Below, piece after piece: positions 1 through 6,913 of a stretch of 7,932 nt of DNA. The notes beneath the pieces are model-generated. The model ran no database searches and was not told where the DNA came from. It saw only the letters and a list, made by a program, of their open reading frames with translations. Both the position numbers and the translations under genes were made by a program. The stretch comes from Planctomycetota bacterium (lineage in GTDB: Bacteria > Planctomycetota > Phycisphaerae > Sedimentisphaerales > SG8-4). Each line of letters begins with the position of its first letter. The first letter of the stretch is position 1. The stretch lies in NCBI GenBank assembly GCA_030607345.1, contig JAUWKC010000065.1:1-7932 (forward strand), written 5' to 3'.

Positions 1-1
1 A

Positions 2-314
2 ACATCGGGCCAGGACCTCATATTCTCGTTTGCAGCAGACGGCGCTGACGCTGCCGAGTCTCTATTGAAAAACGTTTCCGGCAAAGTTATAATTGCCGAC
101 CGCAAAACCGTATACCTGCGTCTGGGCAGGAATTATTTCGAGCCGCCAACGCTTCTGAGCACGCTGCGGAAAGTCTTGTGCGAGAAGCAATAATGCCGGA
201 GCATCGTGCGATTTGTCGGTCGAATTTGTATTTACGCGGTCCGGCTGCAACGTACTATTCAACGACGGCAGCGTCAGATTTGTGACAACCGAAAAACTCG
301 ACAGGCTAAAATGA
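2..314 (+). pseudogene. Putative H-X9-DG (prepilin-type) protein, C-terminal end, apparent frameshift
   Basis: The gene enters from the left edge. One frame is open from position 2 to a TAA at 191-193 and reads plausibly as protein (for example SLLKNVSGKVIIADRKTVYL). A second frame, open from 159 to a TGA at 312-314, ends in GCNVLFNDGSVRFVTTEKL. That NVLF-x-DG-x-V ending is the C-terminal hallmark of the planctomycete prepilin-type processing-associated H-X9-DG family, in which DG is the invariant pair. The most economical reading is one gene whose frame shifts by one base between 159 and 193. The usual upstream His is not visible in the expected place, so the match is partial. The break could be a mutation, a base error in the assembly, or two unrelated frames. 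The N-terminal part and any type III signal peptide lie outside the window. The family call is inferred from the short C-terminal motif only. Confidence 0.4.
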
Positions 315-354
315 GAAATTGAGGAACCACATAGCCAAAATGAAAAGGAGATGA

Positions 355-597
355 ATGATGGGATGCAGAACACGCAAATTATTGTTGCTGGTTCTTACCG
401 GCTTGTTGCTTCAGAACTGTGTGGCCAAGGCCGAGAGTAAACGAGCCAAATCGCCGCCGGACGAACTGCCGCCGATTCGGCCGGAATGTTTTGGTGGATT
501 TTTGAAAGTATTCCGCTTAAAATCTTCCTTCTGCCGAGGCTCGATTATGAAAGGTAGTACAAGGCTATGGCAAAATATGCTCTTCCGTTGCTTTTAA
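355..597 (+). CDS. Small exported protein of unknown function (signal peptide; frame of 3' half doubtful)
   Basis: I do not recognise this gene. It begins with tandem ATGs at 355 and 358 behind AAAAGGAG at 343-350. The spacing favours the second ATG. The N-terminus is a clear signal peptide: basic residues (CRTRK), then a hydrophobic core (LLLLVLTGLLL), then VAKA, a good signal peptidase I site. The Cys in LLQNC could be a poor lipobox. A Lys/Pro-rich linker follows. After about position 470 the frame loses coding character and runs 31 nt into the next gene. The +2 frame, open from 441 to a TAG at 555-557, instead reads MFWWIFESIPLKIFLLPRL and stops 9 nt before the next start, which is better operon geometry. 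The true product may therefore combine the two frames, or the gene may be decaying. The start is well supported; the end is not. Confidence 0.4.
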   Translation: MMGCRTRKLLLLVLTGLLLQNCVAKAESKRAKSPPDELPPIRPECFGGFLKVFRLKSSFCRGSIMKGSTRLWQNMLFRCF

Positions 598-1682
598 CAG
601 GGCTGCTTGCGGCAGGTTGCAGCCAGGAAAATGTCCGCACTGCCGCCGACCTTGATGCGCTGCAAATCGGACCGGGCCGGCTTGCTGTGTCAGTCGGAGG
701 TGAGATACTGACAAGCAAGCAGGTCCTGGAAGCTATAGTAGAAAACAACGGCAGGTTTGTTCCGGTAGTGCAGCGATTCCGGCCAATTGCACAAACCGCC
801 GACCTTGAGAACTTCAAACTACAGGCCCGCGCCCAGTTCGAGCAAATTCTTACAACCAAAATATCTAATATGCTGCTCTATCAACAGGCAAAAAGGCAGC
901 TAAAGGGAAAGCAAGTCGATGAGCATCTTGACCATCTGGTGGACGACAAGGTCAGGGACCTTATCATCGGCCAGTTCAATGGCGACAGGAACGCGGCTGA
1001 GCAGTATCTAAAACAGAACGAAATGGACTGGAAGAGTTTCAGGCAAAACCAAAAGAAGTTTATGCTCAACCAGTGGTACCTGAGTTCCAGGCTGCCGAAG
1101 CCTGCACCGGTCACCTCCGGCGAATTGCGCCGACGCTATGAGCAGCTCAAAGATGAATCATTTGCCGTAGCGCCGGAAATAAAATTTGAACTGCTTGACA
1201 TCGAAGTAGCCCGGGTGAATCCGCCGGACCCAAATAAGACGCCACTGCAGAACGCAAGGGATCTGGCCCAGGCATTACTCAACCGGGCAAGAGCTGGCGA
1301 GCTGCTAAGCGAACTGGCAGAACAGTACCTCGGCGTATCTTTTGTCAAATTCAGCGAGCCGCTTAATCCCGAATCACTGCTCGAACCCTATGACATATTG
1401 GCAGCCAAGGCCCGGGATATCAACCCCGGAGACATCACGGGACCCATAGAGACCAATAGCGCCGGCCATATCTTCCTGGTCAAGCTGGAATACTATCGTC
1501 CCAAAGGCTGCCGGCCGCTGCCCGATGTACAAAGACAGCTTCGCCGGCAGATTATCCAGGAAAGGCAGGTAGAAGCCACCAACAAAGTAGAAGCTGAATT
1601 TGCCGACCAGGCGGCTTTGGTGCTCGACAACCGATTCACAGACTTCTGTCTGGAGAAAATCTACCGGTTGAGCAAAGAATAA
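567..1682 (+). CDS. SurA/PpiC-like peptidyl-prolyl cis-trans isomerase lipoprotein
   Basis: This is a 371-residue envelope protein, probably a periplasmic folding chaperone/isomerase anchored as a lipoprotein. Residues 1-18 form a signal peptide with a lipobox-type end (LLAAGC, lipid-modified Cys18). Residues 38-60 contain the VSVGGEILTSKQVLEAI stretch, equivalent to the V-N-G-x-x-I/T entry of SurA/PrsA-type N-terminal domains. A helical, charged region follows to about residue 200. Residues 204-310 resemble a parvulin (PpiC) domain, best seen in INPGDITGPIETNSAGHIFL, where the family has its G-x-x-x-x-P-I-x-x-x-x-G-x-x-x-V-K segment. The C-terminal helix (residues 317-345) is typical of this group. 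The rotamase core is divergent, so catalytic activity is uncertain and a pure chaperone role is possible. The ATG at 567 is preceded by AAAGGT (550-555). acpS follows after 49 nt, compatible with one transcript. Confidence 0.72.
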   Translation: MAKYALPLLLTGLLAAGCSQENVRTAADLDALQIGPGRLAVSVGGEILTSKQVLEAIVENNGRFVPVVQRFRPIAQTADLENFKLQARAQFEQILTTKISNMLLYQQAKRQLKGKQVDEHLDHLVDDKVRDLIIGQFNGDRNAAEQYLKQNEMDWKSFRQNQKKFMLNQWYLSSRLPKPAPVTSGELRRRYEQLKDESFAVAPEIKFELLDIEVARVNPPDPNKTPLQNARDLAQALLNRARAGELLSELAEQYLGVSFVKFSEPLNPESLLEPYDILAAKARDINPGDITGPIETNSAGHIFLVKLEYYRPKGCRPLPDVQRQLRRQIIQERQVEATNKVEAEFADQAALVLDNRFTDFCLEKIYRLSKE

Positions 1683-1731
1683 CGCCGGCCTGTCGGAAAA
1701 AACTCGAACAGTTGCTTTTGCTCGAAAAGAA

Positions 1732-2130
1732 ATGAGAATCATTGCTCACGGAATAGACCTTGTTGACCGCTTGCGAATCGAACAAATGCTCGACCGTCAC
1801 GGCAGCCGGTTTATGGACAGAGTCTTTACCGCAACTGAACAGGCTTACGCCCGAGCCAACAGGGACAAGATAGAAAAGCTTGCCGGCCGCTTCGCAGCAA
1901 AGGAGGCAATTCTCAAGCTGATGGGAACCGGCTGGCGAGGCAAAATAGCCTGGACCGATATCGAGGTGGTCAACAACCCGGCAGGTCAGCCGGAGGTAAC
2001 TCTCACCGGAGAGGTCCAAAAAGTCGCACGGAAACTCGGCGTCGAGCACATCAGTGTCAGCATTACGCACACCGCGAACTTTGCGATTGCCTCGGCGGTC
2101 GCACTCACAGAATCCGATGAAAGCAAATAA
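1732..2130 (+). CDS. acpS: Holo-[acyl-carrier-protein] synthase
   Basis: AcpS transfers 4'-phosphopantetheine from CoA to the serine of apo-ACP, which makes the carrier active for fatty acid synthesis in the cytoplasm. The 132-residue product has the usual length and both family motifs. HGIDLVD at residues 6-12 contains the Mg2+ ligand Asp9. [10 protein letters not shown] at 53-62 contains Lys57 and the second metal ligand Glu58. The C-terminal HISVSITHT (residues 106-114) matches the conserved ISxSHxxxxA-type strand, followed by the alanine-rich end. The start ATG at 1732 gives the family N-terminus directly; only a weak AAAAGA lies before it. The stop overlaps the start of mnmG by 14 nt, which suggests translational coupling. 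No alternative assignment is likely. Confidence 0.95.
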   Translation: MRIIAHGIDLVDRLRIEQMLDRHGSRFMDRVFTATEQAYARANRDKIEKLAGRFAAKEAILKLMGTGWRGKIAWTDIEVVNNPAGQPEVTLTGEVQKVARKLGVEHISVSITHTANFAIASAVALTESDESK

Positions 2131-3958
2131 CTTCGACTGCATCGTTATAGGCGCCGGTCACGCAGGGGTCGAGGCCGCTCATGCCGCCGCCGGAATCGGC
2201 GCCAGGACGGCCCTTATCACAATAAGCAAAAACACCATCGCCCAGATGAGTTGTAATCCGGCTGTCGGCGGGCTGGCAAAAGGCCAGATTGTCCGTGAAG
2301 TCGACGCACTCGGAGGACTGATGGGCCTGGCGACAGATGCCGCCGGAATACAGTTCCGACTGCTGAACCGCTCGAAGGGACCCGCCGTGCAATCTCCCCG
2401 TGCCCAGGCCGACCGGCATAAGTATCACCAATTTATGCGTTCGGCCCTTGAGCACACCGACAATCTTACGATAGTTGAGGCCCTGGCGACGAGCATATTA
2501 ACGGAAAACAACAAGGTCCGTGGCGTCCTCTGCAAAAATGGCTCAGAATATTACGCCGAAACTATCGTAGTGACGCCCGGAACGTTTCTTAACGGAAAGC
2601 TCTTTATCGGCAGTGATAACTGGCCCGGAGGCAGAATCGACGAACCGCCAAGCGCCGAGCTCGCCCAGAGCCTCAAAAGCACAGGACTGAAATTCGGCAG
2701 AATGGCCACCGACACAACACCGAGATTAGATGCAAAAACCTGTAATCTCGACAAACTGCAACTACAGCCCGGAGACGATCCTCCGGTTCCGTTTTCCTTT
2801 ATGACCGACAGCATAGACCGCCCCCAGGTACCCTGCTGGATTACTTATACGAACGAGAAGATACACCAACTGCTGCGTGACAATCTGCATCGCGCCGCCA
2901 TTTTATCCGGCCGGATAAAAGGAACCGACCCACGTTACTGCCCGAGCATCGAGGGAAAAGTCGTCAGGTTTGCCGACAAAGACCAGCATCGAGTCTTTCT
3001 CGAGCCGGAAGAACAGACCATCGAAACAATCTACTGCAATGGCATTTTTACCTCCATGCCGAAAGACGTCCAGGAGCAAATGCTCAAGCTGCTGCCCGGC
3101 ACGGAGAATGCGCGAATTGTCCGTTACGCCTACGCGATTGAGTATGACTACTGCCCGCCGATGCAGCTTACGAGCACTCTGGAGACAAAGAAAATATCAG
3201 GGCTTTTCCTGGCAGGGCAGATAAACGGCACCAGCGGCTACGAAGAAGCAGCCGGTCAGGGCATCATCGCCGGAATAAACGCCGCCAGGAAAATGCAGGG
3301 CGCCGAGCCGGTCGTCCTGGGCCGAGACCAGGCGTACATAGGCGTGCTCATAGACGATTTGCTCACAAAAGATATTAACGAGCCCTACAGAATGTTCACC
3401 TCTCGTGCTGAGTACCGATTGTCGCTCAGGGCCGACAACGCCGACAGAAGGCTCACCGAAATCGGCAGGTCGGTGGACCTCGTGCACCAAAGACGATGGC
3501 AAAGATACCAAGCGAAACTGCAAGACATTGCGGCGCTTAAGAGCTATCTGCAGAATACGCGCACCGAAGGCTTAAGCCTTTGGGACCAGTTAAGAAAACC
3601 AAACAGTACCCTCGCAGAGTCATTCAAAAAAAATCCCGCCATAAAACGGATGAATCTTAGCGATGAAGTGCTCCAGGCGGCCCTTATCGACGCAAAGTAT
3701 GTCGGCTACCTGACAAAGCAGCAGAAGTTAGTCGAGAGCTTCCGGACCCTTCGAAACAAGCGGATACCCCAGGGTCTCGACTACGACAAAATCGAGCATC
3801 TTAAGATGGAGGCCAGGCAGAAACTGTCGGTTTTCAGGCCGGAGACGCTGGCCCAGGCAGCTCGCATAAGCGGCATCACACCCGCTGACATCACAGTTAT
3901 TATGATTTACCTGAGGAAAAATGCCGCAAAAATGACCGAGCCAAAGCGGCCGATTTGA
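2117..3958 (+). CDS. mnmG: tRNA uridine-5-carboxymethylaminomethyl synthesis enzyme MnmG (GidA), FAD-dependent
   Basis: Together with MnmE, MnmG installs the (carboxymethyl)aminomethyl group at C5 of wobble uridine-34 in certain tRNAs. The 613-residue product is full length for the family. Visible motifs are the FAD-binding [11 protein letters not shown] near residues 11-21; [18 protein letters not shown] at 44-61; the segment ending in [10 protein letters not shown] at 94-103; [13 protein letters not shown] at 153-165; [13 protein letters not shown] at 269-281; and [20 protein letters not shown] at 362-381. The C-terminal helical domain is intact, including [15 protein letters not shown] (432-446) and the closing [11 protein letters not shown]. 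The frame is open upstream to 2054, but [14 protein letters not shown] at 2117 gives the family N-terminus. No clear Shine-Dalgarno site precedes it, so initiation may depend on coupling to acpS. The mnmE partner is not in the window. Confidence 0.97.
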   Translation: MKANNFDCIVIGAGHAGVEAAHAAAGIGARTALITISKNTIAQMSCNPAVGGLAKGQIVREVDALGGLMGLATDAAGIQFRLLNRSKGPAVQSPRAQADRHKYHQFMRSALEHTDNLTIVEALATSILTENNKVRGVLCKNGSEYYAETIVVTPGTFLNGKLFIGSDNWPGGRIDEPPSAELAQSLKSTGLKFGRMATDTTPRLDAKTCNLDKLQLQPGDDPPVPFSFMTDSIDRPQVPCWITYTNEKIHQLLRDNLHRAAILSGRIKGTDPRYCPSIEGKVVRFADKDQHRVFLEPEEQTIETIYCNGIFTSMPKDVQEQMLKLLPGTENARIVRYAYAIEYDYCPPMQLTSTLETKKISGLFLAGQINGTSGYEEAAGQGIIAGINAARKMQGAEPVVLGRDQAYIGVLIDDLLTKDINEPYRMFTSRAEYRLSLRADNADRRLTEIGRSVDLVHQRRWQRYQAKLQDIAALKSYLQNTRTEGLSLWDQLRKPNSTLAESFKKNPAIKRMNLSDEVLQAALIDAKYVGYLTKQQKLVESFRTLRNKRIPQGLDYDKIEHLKMEARQKLSVFRPETLAQAARISGITPADITVIMIYLRKNAAKMTEPKRPI

Positions 3959-4018
3959 CCGGCGAACTGAAATATTTCTCCGGCCCGGCCTTGACCTGCC
4001 CAGGAAAATACCCCGCCT

Positions 4019-4035
4019 GACACCATCCCTGTGTC
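4019..4035 (+). other. Short hairpin downstream of mnmG
   Basis: GACAC (4019-4023) pairs perfectly with GTGTC (4031-4035) around a 7-nt loop, 60 nt after the mnmG stop. The stem has only 5 bp and no T tract follows, so it is not a convincing intrinsic terminator. It is recorded because it is the only stem I see between mnmG and the cimA promoter. Confidence 0.2.
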
Positions 4036-4064
4036 TGTGAGAAAATCATCCCAGCCCTTTGCCC

Positions 4065-4093
4065 TTTACACGCCGACAATAAACAAATAAAAT
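4065..4093 (+). promoter_or_regulatory. Sigma70-type promoter for cimA
   Basis: TTTACA (4065-4070) and TAAAAT (4088-4093) each match the sigma70 -35/-10 consensus at five of six positions and are separated by exactly 17 nt. The spacer and downstream DNA are A/T-rich, unlike the surrounding genes. The predicted transcription start is near 4100, which gives a leader of about 39 nt before the GTG at 4139. This suggests cimA is transcribed independently of the acpS-mnmG cluster. I see no leader peptide or T-box in this short leader. Confidence 0.55.
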
Positions 4094-4138
4094 ACTACGC
4101 TGCTGAAACCGGTACTTATCCCAGTTTGGAACATTGCC

Positions 4139-5713
4139 GTGAAAAAGACAAAACTCTACGACACAACGCTGCGAGATGGCATGCAGGCCAAGGGTGTCAG
4201 TTTCTCGCTCGAGGACAAACTCGCAGTCGCCAAACGCCTCGACCAGTTCGGTCTGGACTACATCGAAGGCGGATACGCCGGCTCAAACCCCAAGGAGATG
4301 AATTTCTTCAAACAGGCAGCCACCCTTGGCCTGAAAAACAGCAGACTCGCAACCCTCGGAAGCACCAGAAAACCACGCTCAAAACCGGCAGACGACCCGT
4401 CACTCAACGCAATCATCGCCTGCAAAACCCCCGTCGCCACTGTCGTGGGAAAAACCTGGGACCTGCACGTCACAGACGTCCTTGGCTGTTCACTCAACGA
4501 AAATCTCACCATTTGCACCGACTCGGTGAGCTTCCTCAAGAAACGCGGCCGAGAAACCATCTTCGATGCTGAGCACTTTTACGACGGCTACAAACACAAC
4601 CCTGAGTATGCCATCAAGGTTCTTGCCGCGGCGGCCGATGCCGGCGCAGATGCTCTCGTGCTCTGCGATACTAACGGCGGCTCATTACCGGAGGAAGTCT
4701 CCGACATCACCGCCTCGGTCTGCAAAGAGTTCGCCGGCTTAGTAATTGGCATCCACGCCCATAATGACACCGACCTTGCCACCGCAAACTCACTCGCCGC
4801 TCTTCGAGCCGGCGCCACACACCTTCAGGGAACAATCAACGGTCTCGGCGAGCGCTGTGGCAACGCCAATCTCTGTACCCTGATTCCCAACCTCGCGTTT
4901 AAGCTCGGCTTGAAAATCTTAACACCTCAAAAAATCACCACTCTCACAGACCTGTCGCATTTCGTCTTTGAAGTCGCTAACCTCACCCCCACAATGAATA
5001 TGCCCTACGTCGGCGAAAGCGCTTTTGCCCATAAGGGAGGTTTGCACATCGACGGCCTGCGCAAAACCAGGCGCTCTTATGAACATATAGACCCGAGCCT
5101 CGTCGGCAACGAAAGCCGCTTCCTTATCTCCGAACTCAGCGGGAAGTCAAGTGTCCTGGCAAAATTTGAAAAGGCCAAGATTGCACAGGACAAAAAACTC
5201 GCTCGCAAGATTCTCCAACGCGTCCAGGAACTTGAAAACGACGGCTATCAATTTGAAACAGCCGATGCCAGCTTTGACCTCCTCGTCAAAAAAGTCATCG
5301 GAACGTACAAACCCTTTTTTCAGCTTCTAAAATACTACGTCACTGTCGAGAAACGCACCACGGGCGAGATGGTAAACGAAGCTACTGTCAAGCTCCAGGT
5401 CGGCGACCAGGTCCAGCACGTGGTCGGCGAGGGCGACGGCCCTGTTAACGCCCTCGATGCAGGACTGCGAAAAGCGCTCGAAGGGTTCTATCCCACGCTC
5501 ATCGATATGCACCTTATTGATTACAAAGTCCGCGTTGTAAACGCCAAGGCAGGCACCGCCGCACGCGTCCGCGTAATAATCGAATCACGCGACAGAACAA
5601 GCGTCTGGGGCACCGTTGGCGTTTCAGCGAACATCATCGATGCTTCTTGGCAGGCCCTCGTCGACAGCGTGGAATCCAAACTCAACAGGGACAAAGTGTC
5701 CCCTTCTGCCTGA
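4139..5713 (+). CDS. cimA: (R)-citramalate synthase
   Basis: CimA condenses acetyl-CoA with pyruvate to (R)-citramalate, the first step of the threonine-independent route to 2-oxobutanoate and isoleucine. The 524-residue length fits the long CimA family. The N-terminal HMGL-like TIM barrel begins LYDTTLRDGMQAKG (residues 6-19) with catalytic Arg12 and metal ligand Asp13. YIEGGYAGSNPKEM (41-54) and the FGSTR-like LGSTRK (73-78) are typical of citramalate synthase rather than 2-isopropylmalate synthase. The metal ligands are His206 and His208 in GIHAHND, followed by GTINGLGERCGNANL (231-245). SAFAHKGGLH (294-303) precedes the linker. Residues 370-515 form the LeuA-type regulatory dimer domain, including GDGPVNALDAGL (432-443), so feedback control by isoleucine is likely. 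The start is a GTG (TTTGGA lies upstream at 4125-4130); it gives MKKTKLYDTTLRDG, the expected N-terminus. Codons are strongly C-ending and Leu CTC-rich compared with mnmG. Confidence 0.93.
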   Translation: MKKTKLYDTTLRDGMQAKGVSFSLEDKLAVAKRLDQFGLDYIEGGYAGSNPKEMNFFKQAATLGLKNSRLATLGSTRKPRSKPADDPSLNAIIACKTPVATVVGKTWDLHVTDVLGCSLNENLTICTDSVSFLKKRGRETIFDAEHFYDGYKHNPEYAIKVLAAAADAGADALVLCDTNGGSLPEEVSDITASVCKEFAGLVIGIHAHNDTDLATANSLAALRAGATHLQGTINGLGERCGNANLCTLIPNLAFKLGLKILTPQKITTLTDLSHFVFEVANLTPTMNMPYVGESAFAHKGGLHIDGLRKTRRSYEHIDPSLVGNESRFLISELSGKSSVLAKFEKAKIAQDKKLARKILQRVQELENDGYQFETADASFDLLVKKVIGTYKPFFQLLKYYVTVEKRTTGEMVNEATVKLQVGDQVQHVVGEGDGPVNALDAGLRKALEGFYPTLIDMHLIDYKVRVVNAKAGTAARVRVIIESRDRTSVWGTVGVSANIIDASWQALVDSVESKLNRDKVSPSA

Positions 5714-5933
5714 GCCTCCAATACCGACCGCTGTTCAGTATCCCCGTAGCGAATTCGCTGACCGCCCCCACAGGTATTTGGAAAATATTACCCATTCTGC
5801 CGAGCTTTCCTATTTTAACTAAAGATTCCTAACAGTACGCACCGATGGATATATTACCCACATTACCACGTGCCGCTGAAAATGAGACTGGGATGACAAT
5901 ATGGAATACTTAAGTAGTTTGGAGAGCAAAAAA
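5714..5933 (+). promoter_or_regulatory. Intergenic control region before the B12-domain gene (palindrome and direct repeats)
   Basis: This 220-nt gap contains a perfect 12-bp palindrome, AGCGAATTCGCT (5748-5759). It also contains a 10-nt direct repeat, ATATTACCCA, at 5785-5794 and 5851-5860, 66 nt apart, with a partial third copy ATTACCA at 5862-5868. CACGTG at 5867-5872 is another short palindrome. A possible -10 is TATATT (5850-5855), but the -35 candidate (TTCCTA, 18 nt upstream) is poor. No terminator for cimA with a T tract is visible, and no cobalamin-riboswitch B12 box is recognisable. A regulatory role for the repeats is inference from position and repetition only. Confidence 0.3.
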
Positions 5934-6716
5934 ATGACCGGCCATTCAATTTTGGAAAAATACTTATCGGCCCTTCTTCAAGGTGATAGACAACGCTGCC
6001 GCGCCGTAATAGAGCAAGCCATGCAGACAGGCACGCCCGCCAACTCCGTTTATGCAGACATAATCTGGCCCATCATGCTTGAGATTGAGCACCTCCTTCG
6101 TACCGACAGGCTTACGCCCGTCAAGGAACACCTGGCCACCCGCATCAATAGGACCCTTGTCGACCAGCTTCAGAACAAGCTGCCCCGCAGGCCCAGCACC
6201 GGCAAGAACATAGTCGTCTGCTGCTCGCCGAGTGAGCTGCACGAGCTCGGCGCCCAGATGACCGCCGACCTCTTCGAGAGTGCCGGCTGGGAAGTAAGAT
6301 TCATCGGCGGCGGGCTCACAAGCGACGACATCCTTGCATTTATCAACGAATACGCTCCCGATATTCTTCTAATTTACGGCACTACACCAAAGCAGGCGCC
6401 CGAAGTTCGAAGGCTTATCGATACGATACGCGCTGTAAACGCCCACCCTGATATGCACATGATGGTCTCCGGCGGCGTCTTTAACAGGGCCGACGGACTC
6501 TGGGAGGAAATTGGTGCAGACCTTTTCGCCGAGTGCGCAACCAAGGCGGTGCAGGTGGCTTCGGACATCAGCTCCGCTCCGCTTGCGCAGCCGACAATAA
6601 ATAAGAGGAAAAGGAAAGCCAGAAGGCTCATGCCTGAATCGCCGGCCGCCGTCTCCAGCCGCACATTCATCGGCGCCGGCGCCGAAGCCGAAAACGCCAC
6701 GGTCAACCAACCTTAG
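5934..6716 (+). CDS. CarH-like cobalamin-binding-domain protein without DNA-binding domain
   Basis: The 260-residue product has two recognisable parts. Residues 5-80 form a helical bundle of the B12-binding_2 type, with Pro46 and EHLATR (65-70). Residues 90-210 form a Rossmann-like B12-binding domain. ELHELG (101-106) corresponds to DxHxxG, so His103 is the expected lower axial cobalt ligand. FIGGG (123-127), LLIYGTTP (145-152) and VSGGVF (178-183) correspond to the following strands, including the GG motif. In CarH the bundle carries a Wx9EH motif; here it is Leu55-x9-Glu65-His66, so the Trp is lost. There is no MerR domain and no methyltransferase partner nearby. A Lys/Arg-rich tail (222-231) and a low-complexity end follow. 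ATG 5934 is preferred over 5901 because GGAGAG (5921-5926) lies 7 nt before it. Cofactor binding is likely but unproven; the function is unknown, perhaps a sensor or regulator. Confidence 0.78.
   Translation: MTGHSILEKYLSALLQGDRQRCRAVIEQAMQTGTPANSVYADIIWPIMLEIEHLLRTDRLTPVKEHLATRINRTLVDQLQNKLPRRPSTGKNIVVCCSPSELHELGAQMTADLFESAGWEVRFIGGGLTSDDILAFINEYAPDILLIYGTTPKQAPEVRRLIDTIRAVNAHPDMHMMVSGGVFNRADGLWEEIGADLFAECATKAVQVASDISSAPLAQPTINKRKRKARRLMPESPAAVSSRTFIGAGAEAENATVNQP
6671..6684. repeat. 14-bp perfect palindrome inside the 3' end of the B12-domain gene
   Basis: CGGCGCCGGCGCCG is its own reverse complement. It lies in the low-complexity tail coding for IGAGAEAE. It is probably a by-product of GC-rich Gly/Ala codons, but it could form a stable hairpin in the transcript. 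Confidence 0.4.
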
Positions 6717-6868
6717 TGCTAAGCACAGACCGTTCCTCTCGTGCTCAGCAAATAGAGCAGACCATCGTAACAGGCGCCAGGTCCGGCAAGACCGCCAGGC
6801 AGCTCCAGTGTGATTCCCTGCAATATGGCCCCACTGTATTTTTCTTGGACAAGCTGACGAGACGTTGA
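6716..6868 (+). CDS. Possible small ORF overlapping the B12-gene stop, unknown product
   Basis: A GTG at 6716-6718 overlaps the last base of the preceding stop and opens a 50-codon frame that ends at TGA 6866-6868. Part of the product reads IVTGARSGKTARQLQ and then GPTVFFLDKL, which looks protein-like but matches no family I recognise. After the TGA the same frame continues for 16 codons to TAA 6917-6919. There is no good ribosome-binding site beyond coupling to the upstream stop, and the opposite strand is also open here, so chance is a real alternative. The first 10 codons are also the 5' arm and loop of the hairpin at 6717-6750. Confidence 0.22.
   Translation: MLSTDRSSRAQQIEQTIVTGARSGKTARQLQCDSLQYGPTVFFLDKLTRR
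6717..6750 (+). other. Strong hairpin directly after the B12-domain gene (terminator- or attenuator-like, no T tract)
   Basis: TGCTAAGCAC (6717-6726) pairs with GTGCTCAGCA (6741-6750) at nine of ten positions, with one A-C mismatch and a 14-nt pyrimidine-rich loop. It begins one base after the stop codon. The DNA after it (AATAGAGCAG) has no T run, so it is not a classical intrinsic terminator. It could protect the 3' end of the mRNA or limit read-through. Confidence 0.45.
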
Positions 6869-6891
6869 TACAGTATCGGTCGATTGATGGT

Positions 6892-6913
6892 GCCGGGGCT
6901 TTCGCCTCGTGGC
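6892..6913 (+). promoter_or_regulatory. Hairpin covering the GTG at 6909
   Basis: GCC-GGGGC (6892-6899) pairs with GCCTC (6904-6908) and GGC (6911-6913) around a TTTC tetraloop. The stem has 8 bp including one G-U and a 2-nt bulge. The first two bases of a potential GTG start (6909-6911) lie in the bulge and the third in the stem. If that GTG is used, the structure could lower its translation. If the ATG at 6951 is used, the hairpin is simply part of the leader. Confidence 0.3.

Noticed and set aside
193..285. 30-codon frame beginning at an ATG overlapping the first stop (TAATG)
   Set aside because: The TAATG overlap suggests coupling, but the peptide is short and featureless, and the neighbouring frame carries the recognisable NVLFNDG motif.
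62..373. 103-codon open frame on the minus strand starting MFCIPSFISFSFW
   Set aside because: Its hydrophobic Ser/Phe start looks like a signal peptide, but it is the complement of an AT-richer leader and ribosome-binding region. The plus strand carries the DG motif and the better start.
2054..2116. Upstream extension of mnmG by 21 codons
   Set aside because: The extra residues ([16 protein letters not shown] and on) overlap acpS out of frame and are unlike any MnmG N-terminus; the FAD motif sits correctly from 2117.
1636..2142. 168-codon open frame on the minus strand
   Set aside because: It is antisense to acpS, whose motifs are unambiguous, and its product shows no recognisable domain.
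4126..4572. 148-codon open frame on the plus strand starting before cimA
   Set aside because: It is an out-of-frame reading of the cimA 5' region; the product is an Arg/His/Pro-rich low-complexity string.
5616..5832. Open frames of 61-68 codons running from the cimA end into the gap
   Set aside because: Most of their length is shadow of cimA; the remainder has no start signal and no recognisable protein.
5714..5933. Cobalamin riboswitch before the B12-domain gene
   Set aside because: Looked for because of the product, but no B12-box-like sequence or fitting multi-stem fold is visible.
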